From an uncultured Paracoccaceae bacterium (lineage in GTDB: Bacteria; Pseudomonadota; Alphaproteobacteria; Rhodobacterales; Rhodobacteraceae), in the NCBI GenBank assembly GCA_905182355.1, contig CAJJBH010000047.1:1-57621 (forward strand): DNA of 57,621 bases, written 5' to 3'. Below are positions 26,204 through 33,238 of the stretch, in pieces; position 1 is the stretch's first letter; the number at the start of each line of letters is the position of its first letter. Under the pieces are notes generated by a model that did not search any database, was not told the origin of the DNA, and saw nothing but the letters and a program-made list of their open reading frames with translations. Position numbers and translations under genes: made by a program.

Positions 26204-28080
26204 TGGCACAACCCAACGCACATATCATTGCTGATATGCCAGCCCCTGCACCACTTCTAATGCCGGAACAGGATTTCGAACGTTCGCCTTTGGCGCGCGA
26301 TGTTACCCGTGGTGGCCATCCGATTTGGCGTCTTAGCGTGTTTATCCCGGCCCTGATCGGAACGGCCCTTTTGATGTGGGGCTTACACGGTGTCTTGATG
26401 CAATCAGGCATGACCGCTTTGGAATGGGTTTTGCTGTCACTTATCGGGGCGACATTCGTGTGGGTCACAATGGCGATAAGTACCGTTGGCGTGGGCCTTG
26501 CCGCACAGTTGCGCGAACAACGCGGCGTGGCGCTGCCCAAAAATGATCCGCTAAGCGTTGCCCTTTTGATCCCGATTTATAACGAAAACCCGTCCGATGT
26601 TTTTGGCAATGCCACAGCGATGTTGGGCGATCTGGCCCGACGCAAATCCGCGCATAATTTTAATTTGTTTGTTTTGTCAGACACGACCGATGATGCGACT
26701 GCTGATCACGAATGGCAGGCCTTTCAGTCGCTCAAAGCACGCACACCCAAAGGCATTGAAATCTACTATCGCCGCCGCGCGGAAAATACTGATAAGAAAG
26801 TTGGTAACCTTGTCGACTGGATTACTGGTTGGGGCGCAGACTACGATGCAATGCTGGTGCTGGACGCCGACAGCCTAATGACGGGGCGCGCAATTTTACG
26901 ACTGTCCGATGAACTTGCAGCTGACCCAGATGCAGGACTTATTCAATCGTTCCCACAATTGATCGGGGCCGAAACCGTGTTTGCACGAATTCAACAGTTC
27001 TCGAACGTGGCGTATGGTTGGTTGCTGGCCGAAGGCCTTGCACGGTGGGCGCAACACGAGGGCAATTATTGGGGCCACAACGCCATCATTCGCACCCGCG
27101 CCTTTGCCGCAACCGCAGGTCTGCCCCACATGAAAGGTGTGCTTGGTGACGATCAATTGATCCTTAGCCACGACTTTGTCGAAGCATCGCTGCTGCGCCG
27201 TGCCGGCTGGCGCGTCCGCTTTTTGCCACGCATCGCGGGCAGCTTTGAGGAAACCCCTGGCACGCTGATTGATTACGTCTTACGCGACCGCCGTTGGTGC
27301 CGTGGCAACCTTCAACACCTGCGCCTGCTTGGCACACGTGGCTTGCATCCCGTGTCTAGATTCCACATGTTCCAAGGGGCCGCCGCCTATCTAATGTCGC
27401 CGGCATGGTTCATCCTGCTTGTTTTCTGGGCCTTGCTGGGCCGTGACGCCGACACCAACGTCATTAATTACTTCAACGAAACCAACCCACTGTTCCCAAA
27501 CTGGCCCCCAGAAATGAGCCACATCGACAGCACAGTTTTCTTGTTCATCATGTACGCCATGCTGCTGACCCCAAAACTGGCAGGCGCGGGGATCATCGCC
27601 ACAAACGGCAAAGCGGTGCGCTTGTTTGGCGGACGCCGCGCATTCCTAGGGGCCTTCTTTGTCGAGGTCGCACTGTCCATCCTTTACGCCCCGATCTTGA
27701 TGATCCAGCAAACCCGCGCTGTCTTACGCGCCGCCTTTGGCCGCGCAGATGGGTGGGCCCCACAGCAACGTGATGCCCGCGCTTATCCCTTGCGCACGCT
27801 TATCAGCTTTCATTGGATGGAAACGGTATTAGGCGTATTGCTGGTCGCTGGACTTGTGGCAGGCCTGATCTCGCTTTGGCTGCTGCCGATTATCTTCAGC
27901 TTGGTGCTTGCGGTGCCGCTTTCAGCCCTAAGTGCAGTGCAATTAGGCCGCGCGCCTGCGGGTATCCGCATGGACAGCCCCAATTCACTGCGCGAACCTG
28001 CGATCCTGACCAAAGCAAAACGCGAACGCGCCGTTATCCGCTCTGCCATCGCGGACAAAGCAGGCATGGCAGCAGAATAG
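26203..28080 (+). CDS. opgH: Glucans biosynthesis glucosyltransferase OpgH
   Basis: A 625-residue inner-membrane family-2 glycosyltransferase that polymerises glucose from UDP-glucose into periplasmic glucans. Two membrane segments (about residues 45-95) precede the cytoplasmic GT domain, which has IPIYNENPSDVF, the DxD-type VLDADSLM, GDDQLILSHDFVEA and the RRWCRGNLQHLR acceptor motif. Further membrane segments follow. The start is ATG 26203 by TAATG overlap with opgG; ATG 26188 is also in frame. The C-terminal 90 codons are antisense to the esterase open frame. Confidence 0.95.
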   Translation: MAQPNAHIIADMPAPAPLLMPEQDFERSPLARDVTRGGHPIWRLSVFIPALIGTALLMWGLHGVLMQSGMTALEWVLLSLIGATFVWVTMAISTVGVGLAAQLREQRGVALPKNDPLSVALLIPIYNENPSDVFGNATAMLGDLARRKSAHNFNLFVLSDTTDDATADHEWQAFQSLKARTPKGIEIYYRRRAENTDKKVGNLVDWITGWGADYDAMLVLDADSLMTGRAILRLSDELAADPDAGLIQSFPQLIGAETVFARIQQFSNVAYGWLLAEGLARWAQHEGNYWGHNAIIRTRAFAATAGLPHMKGVLGDDQLILSHDFVEASLLRRAGWRVRFLPRIAGSFEETPGTLIDYVLRDRRWCRGNLQHLRLLGTRGLHPVSRFHMFQGAAAYLMSPAWFILLVFWALLGRDADTNVINYFNETNPLFPNWPPEMSHIDSTVFLFIMYAMLLTPKLAGAGIIATNGKAVRLFGGRRAFLGAFFVEVALSILYAPILMIQQTRAVLRAAFGRADGWAPQQRDARAYPLRTLISFHWMETVLGVLLVAGLVAGLISLWLLPIIFSLVLAVPLSALSAVQLGRAPAGIRMDSPNSLREPAILTKAKRERAVIRSAIADKAGMAAE

Positions 28081-28916
28081 GTTAACAGGTTTTCGAGCCA
28101 ATCAAATGCCATCTTCGCCCAGCCATTTGGAACACGGTGCCCACCGGGGAACAGCGCAAATTCCAACGCTGACCCGTCCGTACACCGCTCCCATGACCGA
28201 CGCATGAACGGCCCTTTGGTCACAAACTTGTCGGCACGAATTTGCACACATTCATTAACTTCGCGCCACATACCCAAGGTGTAGAAAATGTCGCCCTGAA
28301 CAAATCCATCAGGGTCATTAATGTCTTCGCCACGCACCACACGCCCCTCAAGCGGGACGGTAGTGTCCGTCCAGCCGTGGGTATGAAGCAAACGCACAGG
28401 CCCCGTACATTCCGTCGGATGAGGACGCCAAAAACCGCCGCTGACGGGTAAATAAGCATGAAACACATCAGGTGCCGAACATGCGAAATATGAGGTCATA
28501 GACCCGCCAATCGAAAACCCACCCAAAGCCATTGAGTCTGCATCCAGATCAAAGCGTGATGCCGCATCATCGCGTACAGATGTCAAAAACGCGACCTCGT
28601 CACGTTGCTGTCGCCAATCAGGATGAAACGACCATGCACGTGGCTGATTTCCAGTTTCACGTTTCAATCCATCAGGGCCAATCACCGCGTATCCACGAGC
28701 AAGCGCATCCTTAACCCAAGATTGCCCAACCGATCCTTTGCCAGACCCACCAAAACCGTGCAAAAACACGATGCTGCCCTTGATGTCGCCCTCAGGTAAA
28801 GCGATCAGATATTCACCGCCGTCGACCTGACACGCATCATCGATATTGCCACATTCAGCCATCGCCGCAGAACTCGAGGCGGCAAGAACCGCCCACGGCA
28901 AAAGATACTTCAACAT
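27810..28916 (-). CDS. PHB-depolymerase-like secreted esterase with an antisense-derived C-terminal extension
   Basis: A 368-residue frame. Residues 1-20 (MLKYLLPWAVLAASSSAAMA) are a signal peptide. An alpha/beta hydrolase follows, with the oxyanion segment FLHGFGGSGKG, the nucleophile elbow GGFSIGGSM and the catalytic His likely in FPGGHRVPNG. It resembles LpqC/PHB depolymerase esterases. The hydrolase fold ends about residue 277 (FDWLENLL); the remaining 90 residues run antisense through the end of opgH. A TAA lies one frame away at 28082-28084, suggesting that a single base change removed the original stop. Confidence 0.75.
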   Translation of the reverse strand: MLKYLLPWAVLAASSSAAMAECGNIDDACQVDGGEYLIALPEGDIKGSIVFLHGFGGSGKGSVGQSWVKDALARGYAVIGPDGLKRETGNQPRAWSFHPDWRQQRDEVAFLTSVRDDAASRFDLDADSMALGGFSIGGSMTSYFACSAPDVFHAYLPVSGGFWRPHPTECTGPVRLLHTHGWTDTTVPLEGRVVRGEDINDPDGFVQGDIFYTLGMWREVNECVQIRADKFVTKGPFMRRSWERCTDGSALEFALFPGGHRVPNGWAKMAFDWLENLLTYSAAMPALSAMAERITARSRFALVRIAGSRSELGLSMRIPAGARPNCTALRAESGTASTKLKIIGSSQSEIRPATSPATSNTPNTVSIQ

Positions 28917-28927
28917 GGCTGTTTCCC

Positions 28928-29395
28928 TTAATTCATAACAACTGTGGGCAAGCCACGTTTAATCCAACCAGCACCCGCACCAGACCCCAGCATGCCTTCC
29001 GGCACATCGATGATGTTGGTAAATCCAGCTTGCTGCAAACGGGTGGTCATCTTGCGCGACCGCACACCCCTTGCGCAAATCAACGCGACAGGTTGCGTAT
29101 GATCGCCGCCAACCTTTGCCGACACCTGATCGATGAAATCGCGATCCAACATGCTGATCGGCACGGCACCCTCGCCTACGCCGGTGCGCGTCCATTCATC
29201 AGGCCTGCGAATATCCACAAGAACGATGGCACCACTTAGCGCAGCGTTATGCGCTTGGGGTGTCGACAATGTGCCGTCTTCCCCCGCTTGTGCGCCGATG
29301 TTGAACCAATTGGCCCCGAAAACTGCCGCGCCGCCTAAGACAACAACGCCTGCTCCCGCCAGAAAACCACGCCGAGTGAACCTTGATTTATCCAT
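28928..29395 (-). CDS. Tat-exported rhodanese-domain protein
   Basis: A 155-residue protein starting MDKSRFTRRGFLAGAGVVVLG, whose SRFTRRGFL part is a twin-arginine signal of S/T-R-R-x-F-L type. The rest is one rhodanese domain with VLVDIRRPDEW and the active loop CARGVR (Cys and Arg four apart). It should move sulfane sulfur in the periplasm. The start is ATG 29395; the frame runs 21 residues further up without support. It lies 11 bases upstream of the esterase gene on the same strand. Confidence 0.85.
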   Translation of the reverse strand: MDKSRFTRRGFLAGAGVVVLGGAAVFGANWFNIGAQAGEDGTLSTPQAHNAALSGAIVLVDIRRPDEWTRTGVGEGAVPISMLDRDFIDQVSAKVGGDHTQPVALICARGVRSRKMTTRLQQAGFTNIIDVPEGMLGSGAGAGWIKRGLPTVVMN

Positions 29396-29488
29396 GAATT
29401 CTGCACCAATATTTTCTATCTTTGCAGGACTATAGGCTGAAACAGGGCAACCTTGCACCCCGCCTCGCGACGTTGTGACAACGGCTTA

Positions 29489-30280
29489 TTACTTCAAGAC
29501 AGGTGGTTTCTCGGGGTCAGACCCGGGCACGGGGAATTCAATTTGCTGCACATCAGCGGGTTGCGGCAGATCAAAGCGCAAGCCAACACTGGCCAAGCGC
29601 GGCGTGATCGGGTCGCTTGCATCAAAGAACCCCACATCCATAGCGCCCGCTTCAATCCCTGAAAAGGTTAGTGCTTCGCCGGCGGCTTGGGCCAACGCCC
29701 CTTGGGCATCAGGCAATGCACCAACAAATCCTAATAGGTGACCGTTGCTGCCACCGTTATATTTCACGCCAACCAAATAAGCGCTAAGGGCCAATCCTGT
29801 GGCCGTCGCCAGTTTAGTATCAATCGCGGTGATCAGTGTTTCCGGCAACCCAACGGGGGCGGACACTTCTTCAATCTTTGCCTCGACCTCATTGGGTGCA
29901 TGGCCAAGCGTTTCGGCCAACCAGTTCACACCATCCGCGTCCATCAGAAACGACGATGGCGCGACCTCAAGGTTCAGACCAAGGCCCAAACCCTGCCCAG
30001 CCAAAAGCTGTGCGATAACACGCCCTGACAATGCGGCATATGGCGTGGCTTCGCCCGTAAAGGCCGTCAGCCGTTCTTGGCGATCAAAGACCAATACGAT
30101 TTCACCTGCCCCGATGTCGAATGTTTGGGGGTTGATCGTCTCGCCTTCAGCTTCTGCCTCTAACAGTAAAAACAGCTCTCCATCTCCAAGACGTTCGTAG
30201 AACGCAAGGCGCAGCGCATCATCATCAGGGGCAGCTTCCATCGCAGCGTGGGCGGCGTCCAAAGGGGTCAATTCGCTCAT
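29489..30280 (-). CDS. SseB family protein
   Basis: A 263-residue cytoplasmic protein with the SseB N-terminal domain: DDALRLAFYERLGDGELFLLLE at residues 19-40, given here only by its start DDALRLAFYE, then VFDRQERLTAF and a C-terminal SseB-like region. Bacterial SseB is linked to serine sensitivity and sulfur metabolism, but its biochemical role is unknown. The start overlaps the stop of the uracil-DNA glycosylase gene (ATGA), showing coupling. Confidence 0.85.
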   Translation of the reverse strand: MSELTPLDAAHAAMEAAPDDDALRLAFYERLGDGELFLLLEAEAEGETINPQTFDIGAGEIVLVFDRQERLTAFTGEATPYAALSGRVIAQLLAGQGLGLGLNLEVAPSSFLMDADGVNWLAETLGHAPNEVEAKIEEVSAPVGLPETLITAIDTKLATATGLALSAYLVGVKYNGGSNGHLLGFVGALPDAQGALAQAAGEALTFSGIEAGAMDVGFFDASDPITPRLASVGLRFDLPQPADVQQIEFPVPGSDPEKPPVLK

Positions 30281-30861
30281 TTCAGCACCTCTTGCACCCG
30301 CACACGTAAGGCAGGCAATGTTTCAGTATCAAACCACGGGTTCTTCTTGATCCACCCCGTATTGTGCCAGCTGGGATGTGGCAAGGCAAAGACGCTTGGC
30401 GCACGGGAACGCCAGTCTTGAACCGTCTGCGTTACACCTGTCTTAACGCCAAGGTGATACTTATGGGCATAGCCACCAACAAGGATCATCAGGGGCATTT
30501 CGCCCAAGTGGTCCATCACACGGTGATGCCACGTTTCACCACAAATCTTGGGGGGTGGCAGGTCTGATCCTTTGGCATCATTTCCCGGAAAGCAAAATGC
30601 CATCGGGACAATCGCCAGCTTGGATTGATCGTAAAACACCGCCTCATCAATGCCCAACCAATCGCGCAAACGATCCCCTGAAGGGTCCGTAAACGGGCGA
30701 CCAGTTGCGTGCACCCGCGCACCGGGGGCTTGGCCTGCGATCAAAATACATGCGCCCTTCTGGAACCACGCGACGGGGCGCGGTTGGTGGGCCGTGTGGG
30801 TCAAGGCAAAGCGATCACTGCACAAACGGCAGTCGCGAATATCATCGGCCAGATCAGACAT
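30277..30861 (-). CDS. Uracil-DNA glycosylase family protein
   Basis: A 194-residue single-domain glycosylase-fold protein. Motif A reads GQAPGARVHATGRPFTDPSG (near residue 42) and motif B reads PHPSWHNTGW. The N-terminal CRLC pair recalls family 4/5 iron-sulfur UDGs, but the full four-cysteine spacing is not obvious, so cluster binding is uncertain. It would excise uracil or a related base in repair. Start ATG 30861; it overlaps the SseB gene by 4 bases. Confidence 0.88.
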   Translation of the reverse strand: MSDLADDIRDCRLCSDRFALTHTAHQPRPVAWFQKGACILIAGQAPGARVHATGRPFTDPSGDRLRDWLGIDEAVFYDQSKLAIVPMAFCFPGNDAKGSDLPPPKICGETWHHRVMDHLGEMPLMILVGGYAHKYHLGVKTGVTQTVQDWRSRAPSVFALPHPSWHNTGWIKKNPWFDTETLPALRVRVQEVLK

Positions 30862-30904
30862 GGGCTAAGATGTAGACGATCCGGGCACGACAACAAGTAC
30901 TTTC

Positions 30905-30924
30905 ATTTCGAATATTTTCGAAAT
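30905..30924. promoter_or_regulatory. Palindrome upstream of the ArsR gene (candidate operator 1)
   Basis: ATTTCGAA (30905-30912) and TTCGAAAT (30917-30924) form a perfect inverted repeat with a 4-base centre. It lies 40 bases before the ArsR start and resembles the 8-mer arms of ArsR/SmtB operators. Confidence 0.6.
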
Positions 30925-30943
30925 AACTTGCCAGCTATCAATC

Positions 30944-30963
30944 ATTTCTATAATTCTAGAAAT
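30944..30963. promoter_or_regulatory. Palindrome abutting the ArsR start (candidate operator 2)
   Basis: ATTTCTA (30944-30950) and TAGAAAT (30957-30963) flank a 6-base spacer and end one base before the ATG. A repressor bound here would block initiation of its own gene and of the coupled permease. The arm sequence is related to operator 1. Confidence 0.6.
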
Positions 30964-31308
30964 ATGAAAGTAGAATCAACAGACGATCTTAATCTCACCC
31001 TTGCCGCCACCAGCTTTGCCGCATTGGGATCCGAACAACGCCTTGGTGTGTTGCGGGCCTTAGTGCGTGCTGGCCCTGATGGTCTTAGCATTGGTGAACT
31101 TGCCAGCCGCACCGGCGTGACCGGCAGCACCCTTACCCACCACGTCAAGATTCTGGCCCAGGCCGGCATGGTCGAACAGACCCGCAAAGGGCGATCCATC
31201 ATTTGCGCCGCGGTAGCTTACGATCAAATCCGTCACCTTTCCGAATTTCTACTTACAGAATGCTGCGCTGACAGCGCATCACCTTGCGAGGAACACGATC
31301 ATGGCTGA
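30964..31308 (+). CDS. ArsR family transcriptional regulator
   Basis: A 114-residue winged-helix repressor: ATSFAALGSEQRLGVLRAL at residues 11-29, then LASRTGVTGSTLTHHVKIL as recognition helix. The C-terminus holds three cysteines (CCADSASPC) and EEHDHG, candidate ligands for arsenite, an organoarsenical or a metal. The start at ATG 30964 follows a palindrome directly. It overlaps the permease gene by 8 bases, so repressor and transporter are made together and probably autoregulated. Confidence 0.9.
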   Translation: MKVESTDDLNLTLAATSFAALGSEQRLGVLRALVRAGPDGLSIGELASRTGVTGSTLTHHVKILAQAGMVEQTRKGRSIICAAVAYDQIRHLSEFLLTECCADSASPCEEHDHG

Positions 31309-32335
31309 AACCTCACAATCCCATTCCCACGGTCCAAACTTCACCAGATATCTGGCTGGCGCATGGGGGGCATCTGTTGCCTTAATTGCGTTGATTGCTC
31401 TGCTTGATCCCGGGCAATTGCCAACAACCCTTACCAAAACCGCCGCGTCGTTGTGGAGCACAGCGCCCTTCATCCTGTTTGCCGTCCTTGCCGTCGCTTT
31501 TCTAAAAGCCTCAGGCGCAGAAAACCTGCTGGCCCGAGCGTTTGAGGGCAATCCAGTCCGCATGGTTATCATGGCAGCCCTGCTTGGTGGGTTATCCCCG
31601 TTTTGTTCGTGCGAAGTGATCCCGTTCATCGCCGCATTGTTGGCACTTGGCGCACCGCTTGGTGCCGTCATGGCGTTTTGGCTGGCCTCCCCCTTAATGG
31701 ACCCTGCGATGTTTCTGATCACATCAGGCACATTAGGATGGGACTTTGCCATTGCCAAAACAATCGCTGCAATCAGCCTAGGTATATTCGGCGGCTTCGG
31801 CATGTTGATCCTGTCACGCTCTGTCGTTTTTGCAGACCCTTTGCGGGAAAAAACCAACATCGGTAACTGTTGCAGTGTTCAAAAACCATTCTCGGGCAAG
31901 CCATTGTGGAGATTCTGGAGCGAGGCACCGCGCCGCGAGGTTTTCAAATCCACCACCTTGGAAAACGGGTTGTTCCTACTGAAATGGCTGACATTGGCCT
32001 ATGTCATCGAGACCATGATGATCGCCTACATCCCCGCCGAAATGATCGCAGGTGTCTTGGGTGGCACAGGTGTCGGGCCGATATTTATGGGGGCTTTGGT
32101 TGGCGCACCTGCTTACCTAAACGGTTATGCTGCCGTTCCTTTGGTCGATGCATTGCTGGCGCAGGGAATGTCACAAGGCGCTGCAATGTCCTTTGTCATC
32201 GCAGGCGGTGTCAGTTGCATCCCCGCGGCCATTGCAGTCTGGGCCTTGGTGAAACCACGGGTGTTTGCCGCATACCTTGGCTTTGCAGTCACTGGCGCAA
32301 TGATTGCAGGGATCATCTGGCAAGCGGTTGCGTAA
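31301..32335 (+). CDS. ArsP-like permease (two-domain permease family)
   Basis: A 344-residue membrane permease with about eight to ten membrane helices in two halves. The first half has GGLSPFCSCEVIPFI, with the closely spaced cysteines typical of ArsP-type organoarsenical exporters; the second has GAPAYLNGYAAVPLVDALL. A loop contains GNCC, more thiols. The N-terminus has SHSHG. Coupled to an ArsR regulator with C-terminal cysteines, it most likely expels an arsenic or similar soft-metal species. A hairpin terminator follows. Confidence 0.88.
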   Translation: MAETSQSHSHGPNFTRYLAGAWGASVALIALIALLDPGQLPTTLTKTAASLWSTAPFILFAVLAVAFLKASGAENLLARAFEGNPVRMVIMAALLGGLSPFCSCEVIPFIAALLALGAPLGAVMAFWLASPLMDPAMFLITSGTLGWDFAIAKTIAAISLGIFGGFGMLILSRSVVFADPLREKTNIGNCCSVQKPFSGKPLWRFWSEAPRREVFKSTTLENGLFLLKWLTLAYVIETMMIAYIPAEMIAGVLGGTGVGPIFMGALVGAPAYLNGYAAVPLVDALLAQGMSQGAAMSFVIAGGVSCIPAAIAVWALVKPRVFAAYLGFAVTGAMIAGIIWQAVA

Positions 32336-32371
32336 TGTACTGCTCTGCGGACTAAGCCATGCAAAATGATC

Positions 32372-32399
32372 AAAAGCCAGCATTTAAGCGCTGGCTTTT
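32372..32399 (+). terminator. Terminator after the permease
   Basis: AAAAGCCAGC (32372-32381) pairs with GCTGGCTTTT (32390-32399) around an 8-base loop, giving a 10-bp stem that ends in TTTT. It works in both orientations and closes the ArsR-permease unit. Confidence 0.85.
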
Positions 32400-32575
32400 G
32401 CCTATGCTATAACAATAGATTCGTGAACACTCGGGCCAACAATTTACATTTGTTACTAAGTTGGACATAATATTGTCAAAATCGAAGGCTACTTAGTCAT
32501 GAACCTCTTTTAAAGAGGACCGGAACAACCGCCTATAAATAAGGCGGGCCGGAACAGCAGTCACCGGAGCATCAG
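32400..32575 (+). promoter_or_regulatory. Structured leader of the capsule-export genes
   Basis: Between the terminator and kpsT lie a perfect palindrome CCTCTTT-T-AAAGAGG (32504-32518), then two direct copies of CCGGAACA (32520-32527 and 32549-32556). These bracket a CCGCCT/AGGCGG hairpin (32529-32547). A further CCGGAG sits close before the start. This looks like a control region with an operator-like palindrome followed by an RNA structure near the ribosome site. Confidence 0.5.
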
Positions 32576-33238
32576 ATGCTTGAGTTTGAAAATGTCAGCA
32601 AGTCCTTTTGGACAGGTAGCCAGCGCAAGGTCATACTTGATCGGGTGTCTTTCCGTGTGGAATTGGGCAATTCAATGGGCATCCTAGCGCCCAACGGGAC
32701 TGGGAAAACAACACTGATTAACATGATGGCGGGTTTGGAAAAACCAGACGAAGGTGACATCCGCCGCAGCTGCAACATCTCGTTCCCGTTGGGATTTATG
32801 GGGGGTGTTGTTGGCAAGGTCTCAGCCATGGAAAATTCGCGTTTTATTTCGCGACTTTACGGACTTGATCCAGATTATGTCGAAAGTTTCTGTCGCTGGC
32901 TTTGTGGGTTAGGGGAATATTTCGACCAACCACTTGGTACCTATTCGGCAGCTATGCGGTCACGGTTCTCCTTTGCCTTGATGCTGGCTTTGGACTTTGA
33001 CATGTATCTGATAGACGAAGGTATGCCTGGAACCACCGACGCAGAATTCAACCGTAAGGCTAGGGATCCACTACAGGAACGCCTACGTACAACAACAATC
33101 ATCATCGTTTCGCACCAAGCAGAAACCTTAGAAAAATTCGCACGCTCTGCGGCCGTTCTTTTGGATGGCCAATTGCACATGTTTGATACCTTGGAAGAGG
33201 CAAAGCAGCTTTATGACTACGAAACCCACGAAAGCTAG
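32576..33238 (+). CDS. kpsT: ABC transporter ATP-binding protein of KpsT type (capsule export)
   Basis: A 220-residue ATPase of the polysaccharide-export group. Walker A reads GILAPNGTGKTT (about residue 35), the signature region YSAAMRSRFSFAL matches the KpsT form instead of LSGGQ, and Walker B is MYLIDEGMP. The H-loop is IIVSHQ. It would energise export of a Kdo-linked group 2 capsule. The partner permease KpsM is not seen nearby. The start is ATG 32576; the end overlaps the next gene by 26 bases. Confidence 0.9.
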   Translation: MLEFENVSKSFWTGSQRKVILDRVSFRVELGNSMGILAPNGTGKTTLINMMAGLEKPDEGDIRRSCNISFPLGFMGGVVGKVSAMENSRFISRLYGLDPDYVESFCRWLCGLGEYFDQPLGTYSAAMRSRFSFALMLALDFDMYLIDEGMPGTTDAEFNRKARDPLQERLRTTTIIIVSHQAETLEKFARSAAVLLDGQLHMFDTLEEAKQLYDYETHES

